Positions 24,669 to 33,055 of a stretch of DNA of 64,000 nucleotides are shown here, piece after piece. The stretch comes from Oscillospiraceae bacterium (GTDB lineage: Bacteria > Bacillota > Clostridia > Oscillospirales > Oscillospiraceae). The notes beneath the pieces were generated by a model that ran no database searches, had not been told where the DNA came from, and saw only the letters and a program-made list of their open reading frames with translations. How positions within the stretch are numbered: position 1 is the stretch's first letter; each line of letters begins with the position of its first letter. The stretch lies in the NCBI GenBank assembly GCA_910575265.1, contig CAJTEA010000001.1:1-64000 (forward strand), written 5' to 3'. The translations under genes and the position numbers were made by a program.

Positions 24669-25736
24669 TCACCGGAACTCCCGGACAAAGCCCTGGGCGA
24701 ACAGGGGATCGATGTCGAAGGTGGCCAGCTCGCCGGCGGAGCATTTCAGATTGGTGACATTGAGCAGCGTTTCGGTGGCACCGATGGGACCGATGACGCG
24801 GACCTTCTGTCCGCAGACCCGGACGGCGCGCTTTTTCATCTGCCGCCACCGGGCCAGCAGGGCCCAGAAGGTGGTCTCCCGGGGCCGGATGACTCCAAGG
24901 CCGTTTTGATAGCCCACGGGGAGCACCGCCACCCGGGTGGGCTTTTTCAGGACGATGGGCTTGTCCATCCCCACAGAGTGGCCCTTGGGCAGCCAGCGGA
25001 CCTCGGCCAGGGGGACCTCCCCATAGCCCACGGTCTTGAGCCGGTCGTCCCGGGTGCGGCGGCACCGGCCCAGAATAGCCGAGCCGGCCCGGACCCCGTC
25101 CAGCCGGGCGCTGTCGTTATGAAGCAGGGCGAAGGAGCCGGCGGCGTGGACGGTGCCTGTCTCAAAGCCGGCGGCGTGGATGGTGTCCAGCACGGTGTGG
25201 AACTGCTCCAGCTGCCGGACGGCCTCCGGATCGCCCACCTTCATACCGTGGAGCTGGGTGTAAATCCCCTCCAGGGCCACGTTGGGCAGAGAGCGGTAAG
25301 CCAGGAGAATTTTTTCCGGCTCGCTGACCAGAAAGCCGCCAAAGCCCATGCCGGTGTCCACCTGAATGTGGGCGCAGGCCACGGTGGAGCGGTTTTCCGC
25401 CAGGGCGTTGAGGGCCAGCCCCGTGTCCACCGAGGAGATGGTGCACACCACGTTCAGGTCCACCAGCTGTTCCAGCTCCTCCCGGTCAGTGGTGGAGCGG
25501 AGCATGAGAATTTCCTCGTCCTCAAAGCCGGCGTCCCGCAGCTTTTTGGCCTCTTTGACGTCGTACACCGCGAAGCGCCCGATGCCCTCCGCCCGGAGCA
25601 GCCTGGCCATCGGAACAGCGCCCGCTCCGCCCCCGTCACCGGTGAGCACGCCGTAGATGACCGCCCCCGCCGCTTTCTCCTTGATGATGGACAGGTTGTG
25701 CTTGACCGCGGCCTTTTCAATGACCAGCGTACGCAT
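24669..25736 (-). CDS. alanine racemase-like PLP-fold protein lacking the catalytic lysine
   Basis: 355 residues with the alanine racemase layout: N-terminal TIM barrel (MRTLVIEKAAVKHNL start; QVDTGMGFGG; GIYTQLHGM; VRAGSAILG) and a C-terminal beta domain (VAVLPVGYQNGL). Where active enzymes have AVVKANAYGHG, this protein reads AVIYGVLTGDGGGAG: the PLP-binding lysine is replaced by tyrosine and the YGHG turn is lost. It therefore probably cannot form the usual aldimine and may be a regulatory or altered-function homologue. Start 25736 is preferred over 25799 because AAGGGGG precedes it. First gene of the leftward cluster, with a promoter at 25818-25846. Confidence 0.85.
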   Translation of the reverse strand: MRTLVIEKAAVKHNLSIIKEKAAGAVIYGVLTGDGGGAGAVPMARLLRAEGIGRFAVYDVKEAKKLRDAGFEDEEILMLRSTTDREELEQLVDLNVVCTISSVDTGLALNALAENRSTVACAHIQVDTGMGFGGFLVSEPEKILLAYRSLPNVALEGIYTQLHGMKVGDPEAVRQLEQFHTVLDTIHAAGFETGTVHAAGSFALLHNDSARLDGVRAGSAILGRCRRTRDDRLKTVGYGEVPLAEVRWLPKGHSVGMDKPIVLKKPTRVAVLPVGYQNGLGVIRPRETTFWALLARWRQMKKRAVRVCGQKVRVIGPIGATETLLNVTNLKCSAGELATFDIDPLFAQGFVREFR

Positions 25737-25817
25737 AAGGAAAGCCCCCTTCTGTCTGTCTGGGATGTGCCGGATTAGTCTGCCCAGGTCAGTGGCCATG
25801 CCATACCAATTCAGCTT

Positions 25818-25846
25818 ATTTTACCACTCTCTGGGGAAAATAGCAA
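25818..25846 (-). promoter_or_regulatory. sigma-A promoter of the racemase/ligase cluster
   Basis: Minus strand TTGCTA (25841-25846), 17 bases, TAAAAT (25818-25823), upstream of the gene starting at 25736. Confidence 0.65.
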
Positions 25847-25898
25847 TGGAAAGGCAATTGTTCCCCGGGATTAAATTTTCAACGCGGCGGCGGGCCGG

Positions 25899-25927
25899 TT
25901 GCAATTTGGGGATAATTGGTGTAGAAT
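25899..25927 (+). promoter_or_regulatory. sigma-A promoter of the zinc-ribbon/punA/mtaD/spoVB unit
   Basis: TTGCAA (25899-25904), 17 bases, TAGAAT (25922-25927). Divergent from the promoter at 25818-25846. The leader ends with GGAGGAG (25951-25957). Confidence 0.65.
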
Positions 25928-25964
25928 AGAGCCACAATTAATTTTAATATGGAGGAGTATGGTT

Positions 25965-26357
25965 ATGGACGACAAGGTGAAGGCCCTGCTGGAGCGGGTA
26001 AAGGGCACCGCCAACTATGCCGCCGACGCCGCGGCGGACGGTGCCCGGGCGGCGGGCCGGAGGGCCGGCCAGATGGTGGACGTGGCCAAGCTGAACGTGC
26101 GGCTGTTCGACCTGAAGGGGGAGTACAACGACCTGCTGCGCCAGCTGGGCCGGGTGATGTACGACACCCACAAGGGCCAGGTGGCGGAGAGCGCCCATGT
26201 CACCGACCTGCTGGCCCGGACTGACGAGATGGCTGTGAAAATTGCCGAGCTGAAAAGCCGCGTCGCCGATCTGAAGCAGTCCCAGGCCTGCCCCGCCTGC
26301 GGAGCGCCCTGCGGGAAACAGGACAAATTCTGCCGCGTCTGCGGCGGCAAGCTGTAA
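25965..26357 (+). CDS. coiled-coil protein with C-terminal zinc ribbon
   Basis: 130 residues. A long helical region (about 5-105) with AKLNVRLFDLKGEYNDLLRQ and regular heptad-like spacing is followed by CPACGAPCGKQDKFCRVCGG, a four-cysteine zinc ribbon at the end. Start 25965 is seven bases after GGAGGAG; an ATG six bases earlier is too close to that site. First gene of a rightward unit with punA ten bases later. Similar proteins are common in Clostridia but have no defined function that I know. Confidence 0.8.
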   Translation: MDDKVKALLERVKGTANYAADAAADGARAAGRRAGQMVDVAKLNVRLFDLKGEYNDLLRQLGRVMYDTHKGQVAESAHVTDLLARTDEMAVKIAELKSRVADLKQSQACPACGAPCGKQDKFCRVCGGKL

Positions 26358-26367
26358 GGAGGACGTT

Positions 26368-27192
26368 ATGGACTATACAATGGAACAGTACAAGGCCAGC
26401 GCCCAGGCCATCCGGGAGCGGCTGGGAGAGTTTATCCCCAAGGTGGCCATGGTGCTGGGCTCCGGCCTGGGCTATCTGGGGGACGAGGTGGAACACCCCA
26501 TCGCCATCGACTACCGGGATATTCCCCACTTTAAGGCCTCCACCGCCCCCGGGCACAAGGGCCGGCTGGTGTTTGGGGAATTGGAGGGCCAGAACGTGGC
26601 CGTCATGCAGGGCCGGATGCACCACTACGAGGGCTACTCCTATGAGGAGGTGTCCTACGCCGTTCGGGTGCTGCGGCTGCTGGGCTGCGATACCCTGATC
26701 GTCACCAACGCCGCCGGCTGCGTCAACACGGACTGGAAGGCCGGCGACCTGATGCTCATCACCGACCAGATCAAGATGTTTTCCGAATCCCCCCTCCGGG
26801 GGGAGAACCTGCCCGGCTTCGGTGTCCGCTTCCCCGACGCCTCCCACCTGTACACCCCCCGCCTCCAGGAGCTGGCCCGCCAGACGGCGGCGGAGCGGGA
26901 CATTCCCCTGCGGGAGGGGATCTACTTCTACTGCTACGGCCCCCAGTACGAGACCCCGGCGGAGATCCGGGCCGCCCGGATTCTGGGGGGCGACGCCGTG
27001 GGCATGTCCACCGCCCCCGAGGTGATTGTGGCCGGCCACTGCGGCATGGAGGTTCTGGGCCTGACCCTGCTGTCCAACATGGCCGCCGGGATTCTGGACC
27101 AGCCCCTGAGCGAGCGGGAGGTGCTGGACGCCGCCGCCGCCGCGAAGGAGAAGTTTTCCGGATTGGTCCGGGCCTGCCTGAGGAAGATGTAA
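26368..27192 (+). CDS. punA: purine nucleoside phosphorylase (trimeric type)
   Basis: 274 residues, as expected. Signature elements: VLGSGLGYLGDEVEH at the phosphate site, TAPGHKGRLVFGELEG, MQGRMHHYEGYS, the TNAAGCVNTDW segment, and the base/sugar site YFYCYGPQYETPAEIRA with GMSTAPEVIVA. It splits guanosine or inosine (and deoxy forms) into base and ribose-1-phosphate. It is followed 18 bases later by an adenosine-type deaminase, making a purine nucleoside salvage unit. Confidence 0.96.
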   Translation: MDYTMEQYKASAQAIRERLGEFIPKVAMVLGSGLGYLGDEVEHPIAIDYRDIPHFKASTAPGHKGRLVFGELEGQNVAVMQGRMHHYEGYSYEEVSYAVRVLRLLGCDTLIVTNAAGCVNTDWKAGDLMLITDQIKMFSESPLRGENLPGFGVRFPDASHLYTPRLQELARQTAAERDIPLREGIYFYCYGPQYETPAEIRAARILGGDAVGMSTAPEVIVAGHCGMEVLGLTLLSNMAAGILDQPLSEREVLDAAAAAKEKFSGLVRACLRKM

Positions 27193-27210
27193 GTTTAGGA
27201 GGAAGTTCCG

Positions 27211-28515
27211 ATGCCTATTCTGTTTGAACATGTCACCGCTGTCACTATGGACCGGGTGAATCCTGTAATCCCAAACGCCTTTGTGGCGGTGGAGGGCGCA
27301 AAAATCGTTTCCGTGGGGACGGAACGCCCCGCCGGAAACTTTGACCGCCGGATTGACGGCGCCGGCAAGGTTCTCATGCCCGGCTTTGTCAACGCCCACA
27401 CCCACGTGCCCATGACTCTGTTCCGGGGCTACGGTGGGGGCTGCGACCTTCAGCACTGGCTGAATGACTACATCTTTCCCGCCGAGGCTAAGCTGGACGA
27501 GCGCTGTGTGGCCGCCGGAGCGGCCCTGGGGCTGGCGGAAATGATCGCCTCCGGCACCACCTGCGTCGCCGACATGTACATGAAAACTGAAACCGTTGCC
27601 AAAACTGTTTTAGAGTCGGGCATCTCCGCCAATCTGTCCTGCGGGGCGGTGTATTTCGGCAGTCCGGAGGATTTTTCCCCCGAGAAGTGTGATGACTGTG
27701 AAAATCATATCCGCCTCTATGAGAACTGGCATGGCGCCGGAGACGGGCAGATTCTGGTGGACGCCTCCATCCACGCCGAATACACTTCCTGCCCTCCCGC
27801 GTGGCGGTGGGTGGCGGAGTTTGCCCAGCGGCATGGCCTGCGGACGCATGTCCATGTGTCTGAAACCCGTTCGGAGCATGAGAAGTGCGTCGAGAAATAC
27901 GGCGAAACCCCCGCTCAGATGCTGGACAAATACGGCGTGTGGGCCAACGGCGGCATCGCCGCCCACTGCGTCTATCTCTCCGGTGGGGACGCGGAACTGT
28001 TTGCCAAACGGGGCGTCACCGCGGTCCACAACCCGGTATCCAACCTGAAGCTGATGTCCGGCGTGGCCCCCCTGTTTTTCCTGCGGGAGCGCGGGATGAA
28101 CGTGGCCCTGGGCACCGACGGGGTGGCCTCCAACAACAGCCACAACATGTTCGAGGAGATGAAGATGGCCGCCCTGACCCAGAACTGGAATTTCGGCGAG
28201 GACCACGGCCAGCTGTCCGCGGCGGATCTTCTGTCCATGGCCACCGTCAACGGTGCGAAGGCCCTGGGCCGGGACGCCGGGGTCATCGCGCCGGGAAAAA
28301 CCGCTGACCTGATTTTGGTGGACTTCACCATGGAAAATCTGTTCCCCTGCCATGACGCGATGGAAAATCTGGTATACTCCGCCGCCCCTTCCAACGTGGT
28401 GATGAATATGGCCCGGGGAAAAATCATATATGAGAATGGGCAGTTCCTCACTCTGGACCTGGAGAAGATCCGGGCCGAGATTGAGAATTATGCCCTGCCC
28501 CATATCTTTGGCTGA
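27211..28515 (+). CDS. mtaD: amidohydrolase, 5'-methylthioadenosine/S-adenosylhomocysteine deaminase-like
   Basis: 434 residues of the TRZ/ATZ subgroup of metal amidohydrolases. Metal ligands are visible in NAHTHVPMTLFRGYG, HVHVSETRSE, IAAHCVYLSGGD and ALGTDGVASNN; the C-terminal DLILVDF and NVVMNMARGKIIYENG are typical of the composite beta domain. It would deaminate adenosine-like by-products of SAM metabolism to inosine-type nucleosides, which the neighbouring punA product could then cleave. Specificity within the family is inferred. GGAGGAAG precedes the start. Confidence 0.88.
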   Translation: MPILFEHVTAVTMDRVNPVIPNAFVAVEGAKIVSVGTERPAGNFDRRIDGAGKVLMPGFVNAHTHVPMTLFRGYGGGCDLQHWLNDYIFPAEAKLDERCVAAGAALGLAEMIASGTTCVADMYMKTETVAKTVLESGISANLSCGAVYFGSPEDFSPEKCDDCENHIRLYENWHGAGDGQILVDASIHAEYTSCPPAWRWVAEFAQRHGLRTHVHVSETRSEHEKCVEKYGETPAQMLDKYGVWANGGIAAHCVYLSGGDAELFAKRGVTAVHNPVSNLKLMSGVAPLFFLRERGMNVALGTDGVASNNSHNMFEEMKMAALTQNWNFGEDHGQLSAADLLSMATVNGAKALGRDAGVIAPGKTADLILVDFTMENLFPCHDAMENLVYSAAPSNVVMNMARGKIIYENGQFLTLDLEKIRAEIENYALPHIFG

Positions 28516-28537
28516 TTGAATCACAAGGAGGCGGCCT

Positions 28538-30382
28538 ATGGCCCAGCGTGAGACCTATCCCCGCGGCGGCGGACAAAAACAAAATACCTTTTTCGGCGGG
28601 GCGGCTGTCCTGGCCATGGGCATTTTGGTGGTCAAGCTGATTGGAATGTTTTACAAAATTCCGCTGGTTAACATCATTGGGGACCAGGGGAGCACCGACT
28701 TTACCAACGCCTACAACATCTATTCCGTTCTGCTCACCATCTCCACCGCCGGCCTGCCGGTGGCGGTGTCCAAGCTGGTGAGCGAGGCCAACGCCCAGGG
28801 CCGGCGCAACCAGGTCCGCCGCACCTTCCAGCTGGCGCTGTGTATCTTCCTGGCCCTGGGGGCGGTCTCCTTCCTGGTCATGTTCTTCCGGGCCGACGCC
28901 CTGGCCGCCATGATGAACGACACCAAGTCGGCCCCCGGCATCAAGGCCATGGCCCCCGCGGTGATCTGCGTGGGCTGTCTGTCCGCCCTGCGGGGCTACA
29001 GCCAGGGGCACATGCATATGACCCCCACCTCCGTCTCCCAGATCATCGAGGCCCTGTGCAAGCTGGTGGTCGGCCTTTCTCTGGCCTACGCCCTCACCCA
29101 GGCGGGCCAGCCCCCGGAGATCGCCGCCGCCGGCGCCATCACCGGCGTGACGGTGGGCACTGTGGTGGCCCTGGCCTATATGGTGCTCAGCTTTGCCTTC
29201 GCCCGGGCCAAGGAGCCCCGGCTGGCCCGGGACGTGCCGGACAGCGCGGGGACCATCATCCGGGATATCCTGCATATCGCCATCCCAGTGACCCTGGGTT
29301 CCTCCATGGTGGGTATCGTCACCGTGGTGGACGCCGGCCTGGTTCAAGGCCAGCTCCAGCGGGTGCTGCTGGAGAAGCCGGAGTGCTGGGCGCTGTATGC
29401 CCAATATGTGGACTTTACCCCTCTGGAGGCCGCCATCGCCGCCTGGAAGGAGACCCTGGCGGAGGGAGCTTCCGCCACCATGTCCGCCCTGAGCGCCCAG
29501 GTGGATAAGGAGCTGGCCGCGGGAACGGCGCGGTCCGCCGCGCTGACCCTCCACAACACCCTGGAGTCTGTAAGCCGCACCCTGTATGGCAATTACAGCG
29601 GCGCGCTGACCATCTATAACCTGCCCAACGCCCTGATGGCGGCGATTACCGCCTCGGTGATTCCCGCCGTATCCGGCGCGCTGACCCGGCGGGACCGGCG
29701 GGGGGCCTCCCGCGTTTCCAGCGCGGCGCTGCGCATCACCGCCCTGCTGGCCTGCCCCATGGGCATCGGCCTGTACGTGATGGGCACCCCCATCATGCAG
29801 CTGCTTTACCCCAGCCTGGAAAAGGAGATTGCCGGTCCCCTGCTGTCGGTTCTGGGCCTGGCCAACATTCTGGTGTGCCTGGTGCTGGTGTGCAACTCCA
29901 TCCTTCAGGCCCACGGCTTTGTCACGCTGCCCGTCATTGTGATGCTCCTGGGTGGCGGGCTGAAAATTCTGGCCAACTACATCGTGGTAGCCATGCCCAC
30001 CGTGGGTATCTACGGGGCTCCGGTGGGCAACCTCCCCTGTTTTGGGCTGTGCCTGCTGCTGGACCTGCTGATCATCGCCCGGGCGGTTCCCCGCCGGCCC
30101 CGGTATTTGGAGATTTTCCTTAAGCCCGCGCTGTCCTCCCTGGTAATGGGCGCGGCCGCCTGGGCGGTATACGGCATCGCGTCCCGGGTGCTCAGCCGGG
30201 TCCCCGAGGGGGGCACGGAGGCCGTTCTGAGCCGTACCGGCAGCGCCATCTGCACTCTGGGGGCCATCGGTGTGGCCATGGTGGTCTACTTCGCGCTGGT
30301 GATCGCGCTGCGGGCTATCTCCCGGGAGGATCTGTCCCTGATGCCAAAAGGGGATAAAATTGCCCGTATGCTGCGCCTGTAA
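28538..30382 (+). CDS. SpoVB/YabM-type polysaccharide or lipid flippase (MOP superfamily)
   Basis: 614 residues with about 14 membrane segments. The start FGGAAVLAMGILVVKLIGMF and YKIPLVNIIGDQGSTDF is the MATE-like PST/SpoVB signature; a long soluble insertion (about residues 285-345) is atypical. In Bacillus the family member before mazG/rqcP is YabM; SpoVB itself is needed for spore cortex. Gene order here (flippase, mazG, rqcP) matches the yabM-yabN-yabO block. It likely flips a lipid-linked wall precursor. AAGGAGG precedes the start. Confidence 0.88.
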   Translation: MAQRETYPRGGGQKQNTFFGGAAVLAMGILVVKLIGMFYKIPLVNIIGDQGSTDFTNAYNIYSVLLTISTAGLPVAVSKLVSEANAQGRRNQVRRTFQLALCIFLALGAVSFLVMFFRADALAAMMNDTKSAPGIKAMAPAVICVGCLSALRGYSQGHMHMTPTSVSQIIEALCKLVVGLSLAYALTQAGQPPEIAAAGAITGVTVGTVVALAYMVLSFAFARAKEPRLARDVPDSAGTIIRDILHIAIPVTLGSSMVGIVTVVDAGLVQGQLQRVLLEKPECWALYAQYVDFTPLEAAIAAWKETLAEGASATMSALSAQVDKELAAGTARSAALTLHNTLESVSRTLYGNYSGALTIYNLPNALMAAITASVIPAVSGALTRRDRRGASRVSSAALRITALLACPMGIGLYVMGTPIMQLLYPSLEKEIAGPLLSVLGLANILVCLVLVCNSILQAHGFVTLPVIVMLLGGGLKILANYIVVAMPTVGIYGAPVGNLPCFGLCLLLDLLIIARAVPRRPRYLEIFLKPALSSLVMGAAAWAVYGIASRVLSRVPEGGTEAVLSRTGSAICTLGAIGVAMVVYFALVIALRAISREDLSLMPKGDKIARMLRL

Positions 30383-30489
30383 AATCGAACAAAAATGGAT
30401 TATACTGAAAATTAGGGGAGAGGTCACCTCCTAAAAATTTCCATTATCAAAAAATAATTTGAAAAAACACTTGATAAAGAGGCGAAAAT

Positions 30490-31287
30490 GTGGTAAATTT
30501 TAAAATAGCGGAACGATATAAAATGGGAGATCTTGTGAATATTATGGGACTGCTCCGCTCCCCCGAGGGCTGCCCCTGGGACAGGGTCCAGACCCACCAG
30601 TCCATCCGCGCCAACATGCTGGAGGAGGCCTATGAGGCCGCCGACGCCATCGACCGCATGGACATGGACAACCTGAGGGAGGAACTGGGAGACGTTCTGC
30701 TCCAGGTGGTGTTCCACGCCCGCATGGCCCAGGAGGCGGGGCAGTTCACCCTTGACGATGTGGTGGACGGCGTCTGCAAAAAATTGGTCTACCGCCACCC
30801 CCACGTCTTTGGAACGGCGGACGCCGGAGACCCGGAGGGAGCTCTGTCTGCCTGGGACGCCCAGAAGCGGGCGGAGAAGGGACAGCAAACCACCGCCGAC
30901 GCCTTGGACGGCGTAGCCCGTGCCCTGCCCGCCCTGACCCGAGCGTCCAAGCTCCAGAGCAAGGCCCGCAAGGCGGGCTTCGACTGGGAGGATATTTCCC
31001 CCGCGCTGGACAAGCTGTCTGAGGAGCTGGAAGAGCTGAAAACCGCCGTCCGGGAGAACTCCAATGTGGAGGAGGAACTGGGCGACCTGCTGTTCGCCGC
31101 CGTTAAGGTGGGGCGCTTTGCCCAGGTGGACAGCGAACAGGCTTTGCGGAATGCCTGCGAAAAGTTTATCCGCCGGTTCCGGCGGGTGGAGGAGCTGGCG
31201 GAGCGCCCGCTGGACAAACTGGATGTACCCGCGCTGGAAGCGCTGTGGAGCGCCGCCAAGGCGGAGGAGCGGACGGAAACGGCTTAA
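30490..31287 (+). CDS. mazG: nucleoside triphosphate pyrophosphohydrolase MazG
   Basis: 265 residues with two MazG domains: the first carries LLRSPEGCPWDRVQTHQS, EEAYEAADAID and EELGDVLLQVVFHARMA with the ExxE...ExxD metal ligands; the second carries ELEELKTAV and EEELGDLLFAAVKV. It hydrolyses (d)NTPs to monophosphates, thought to clear aberrant nucleotides. The GTG at 30490 has AGAGGCG upstream; however, a possible promoter (TTGATA 30471-30476, TAAATT 30494-30499) would place the start at ATG 30523 instead. Either start leaves both domains whole. Confidence 0.92.
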   Translation: MVNFKIAERYKMGDLVNIMGLLRSPEGCPWDRVQTHQSIRANMLEEAYEAADAIDRMDMDNLREELGDVLLQVVFHARMAQEAGQFTLDDVVDGVCKKLVYRHPHVFGTADAGDPEGALSAWDAQKRAEKGQQTTADALDGVARALPALTRASKLQSKARKAGFDWEDISPALDKLSEELEELKTAVRENSNVEEELGDLLFAAVKVGRFAQVDSEQALRNACEKFIRRFRRVEELAERPLDKLDVPALEALWSAAKAEERTETA

Positions 31288-31298
31288 CGCCTGAGACG

Positions 31299-31366
31299 GA
31301 TCTGTATTCACAGCCTGGAAATAAAATAGGTGGATAAGAACAGCTTTCCGGTTGTGAATACAGATC
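31299..31366. repeat. long imperfect inverted repeat between mazG and hup
   Basis: Arms 31299-31321 and 31345-31366: left begins GATCTGTATTCACA, right ends TGTGAATACAGATC, 14 bases perfectly inverted, then a mismatch block and TGGAAA/TTTCC. The loop is 23 bases. It lacks a T-run on the plus side, so it is not a normal terminator. It may be an RNA structure in the hup leader, a protein-binding site, or an old mobile palindrome. Apart from it the 31288-31443 gap shows no gene. Confidence 0.7.
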
Positions 31367-31443
31367 ATCCGAAGGCTTTAGGTAATATATTTTTGCGGCA
31401 GCTGGAAGATGGGCTGTCAGAATAATTCACAGGAGGATACGAC

Positions 31444-31719
31444 ATGAACAAGACTGAGCTGATTGCGGAAGTGGCTGAAAAGGCCGAGCTGACCAAAAAG
31501 GACGCTGAGTCCGCCGTCACCGCGATGATTGATGTCATTACGGAAGCTCTGCGCAAGGGCGAAAAGGTCCAGCTGGTTGGCTTCGGTTCCTTCGAGGTTA
31601 AGACTCGTGCCGAGCGCATGGGCCGCAACCCTCAGACCAAGGAACCTATTCCCATTCCCGCCTCCAAGGCTCCGGTGTTCAAAGCCGGCAAAGCGCTGAA
31701 GGACGCGGTGGCCCGCTGA
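31444..31719 (+). CDS. hup: HU-family nucleoid protein
   Basis: 91 residues, standard for [21 protein letters not shown] starts the helical dimer body; [24 protein letters not shown] leads into the DNA-intercalating beta arm with [18 protein letters not shown]. It coats and bends DNA non-specifically. It is inserted between mazG and rqcP, which are adjacent in Bacillus. A strong terminator follows 10 bases after the stop. Ribosome site AGGAGG. Confidence 0.97.
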   Translation: MNKTELIAEVAEKAELTKKDAESAVTAMIDVITEALRKGEKVQLVGFGSFEVKTRAERMGRNPQTKEPIPIPASKAPVFKAGKALKDAVAR

Positions 31720-31728
31720 ACTGAATAG

Positions 31729-31760
31729 AAAGGGGGCGCCATTGCGGCGTCCCCTTTTTC
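31729..31760 (+). terminator. terminator after hup
   Basis: Stem AAGGGGGCGCC / GGCGTCCCCTT with one G-T pair and five-base loop, followed by TTTTT. Some readthrough into rqcP, 16 bases on, is possible because no separate promoter is obvious. Confidence 0.8.
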
Positions 31761-31775
31761 GTGTGGAGGAACAAT

Positions 31776-32018
31776 ATGCGACTGGATAAATGGTTAAAGG
31801 TATCCCGGCTCATCAAACGGCGCACCGTGGCCAACGAGGCCTGCGACAATGACCGGGTGAGCGTCAACGGCCGGGTGGTCAAGGCCAGCTACGACGTGAA
31901 GGTGGGCGACAAGCTGGAGCTGAAATTCGGCCCCAACACCGTCAAGGTGGAGGTGCTGGTGGTGGCGGACAACGTGGGCAAGGCGGACGCCGCCGCCATG
32001 TACCGGGAAATTTTATGA
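31776..32018 (+). CDS. rqcP: S4-domain RNA-binding protein RqcP (YabO)
   Basis: 80 residues: MRLDKWLKVSRLIKRRTVAN and RVSVNGRVVKASYDVKVGD form one S4 domain occupying almost the whole protein. RqcP works with RqcH on stalled 50S subunits to add alanine tails in ribosome quality control. Identification rests on size, the S4 pattern and its place after the flippase-mazG pair, as in Bacillus yabM-yabN-yabO. Start 31776 follows GGAGGAAC; the next gene overlaps its stop by four bases (ATGA). Confidence 0.88.
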   Translation: MRLDKWLKVSRLIKRRTVANEACDNDRVSVNGRVVKASYDVKVGDKLELKFGPNTVKVEVLVVADNVGKADAAAMYREIL

Positions 32019-33055
32019 AAAAACGGATTTTTTCCGCTGTTTTCACTTTGATAATGGGAATGTCCCTGCTGGCAGGCTGTAACACGCAGCCGGAGAAGCT
32101 GGAGTTCACCACCTTTGCTATGGATACGGTGATGAACATTACCATCTACAGTGAGGACCAGGACGGGGCCCGGGGGGTATCTGAAGCGCTGACAAGCCTA
32201 CTGGCAGGCATGGACAGCATGTTGTCCGCCACCAGAGAGGGCAGCGACATTTCCCAGATAAACCAGTCTGAGGGCCAGCCGGTGGAAGTGACCGGCTGGA
32301 CGATGGAGCTGCTGCCCCAGGTGTTGGAGCTTTGCCAAGCTACAGACGGGGCCTTGGATATCACCGCCTACCCCGCGGTCAAGGCCTGGGGGTTTACCGG
32401 AGAGGAGCATCGGGTCCCCCCTTCCAATGAGCTGGCGGAGCTGGCGGCTAAGATTGACTACACCGCTGTGGAGCTGGGAATGAACACGGTCTCTGTTCCC
32501 GCCGGGATGGAGATTGATCTGGGGGCGGTGGCCAAGGGCTACGCCGGGGACCTGCTGGCGTACAATGTCCGGGACAATAACCTCTCCTCCGCCCTGCTGG
32601 ACCTGGGGCAAAGCACCATTGTGGCCGTGGGGACCAAGCCGGACGGCTCTCCTTGGCGCATCGGTGTCCGGGACCCGGAGGGGGAGGACTATTTCGCTGT
32701 GGTGGAGCTGGAGGACATGGCCATGGGCACCTCCGGGGGTTACCAGCGGTATTTTGAAGAGGGCGGGGTGACCTACTGGCACATCCTGGACCCGAAAACC
32801 GCCGCCCCCGCCCGGTCCGGGCTGAGTTCGGTGACGGTGGTCTCCCCCTCCGCCCTCACCTGTGACGGGCTGTCCACCGCCCTGTTCGTCATGGGACTGG
32901 AGGACGGGACTCAATTCTGGCGGGACCACCCGGAGCTGGAGTTTGAGGCGGTGTTTGTGACGGAGAACGGGGAAATTTACCGCACCGCCGGACTGGAGGG
33001 CCGCTTCTCCCTGGCGGATGGATATCAGGACCGGGAGGTGACCGTGCTGGAATGA
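32015..33055 (+). CDS. apbE: FAD:protein FMN transferase (ApbE), lipoprotein
   Basis: 346 residues. Signal peptide with lipobox LLAGC (Cys near 20), then the ApbE fold: FTTFAMDTVMNITIYSED, EIDLGAVAKGYAGDLLAYN, DLGQSTIVAVGTKPDG, YWHILDPKTAAPARSGL and CDGLSTALFVMG. It moves FMN from FAD onto Thr/Ser of membrane redox proteins such as Rnf/Nqr subunits or secreted flavoproteins. Overlaps rqcP by four bases and the NusG-II gene by four bases, so it is part of a tightly coupled operon. Confidence 0.96.
   Translation: MKKRIFSAVFTLIMGMSLLAGCNTQPEKLEFTTFAMDTVMNITIYSEDQDGARGVSEALTSLLAGMDSMLSATREGSDISQINQSEGQPVEVTGWTMELLPQVLELCQATDGALDITAYPAVKAWGFTGEEHRVPPSNELAELAAKIDYTAVELGMNTVSVPAGMEIDLGAVAKGYAGDLLAYNVRDNNLSSALLDLGQSTIVAVGTKPDGSPWRIGVRDPEGEDYFAVVELEDMAMGTSGGYQRYFEEGGVTYWHILDPKTAAPARSGLSSVTVVSPSALTCDGLSTALFVMGLEDGTQFWRDHPELEFEAVFVTENGEIYRTAGLEGRFSLADGYQDREVTVLE

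Noticed and set aside
23079-25778. 899-codon plus-strand open frame
   Set aside because: It is antisense to the racemase/ATP-grasp genes; its sequence is low-complexity and mirrors their codon pattern, with no ribosome site or family motif.
28448-30427. 659-codon minus-strand open frame
   Set aside because: Antisense to the flippase gene, very Gly/His/Gln-rich, no motif.
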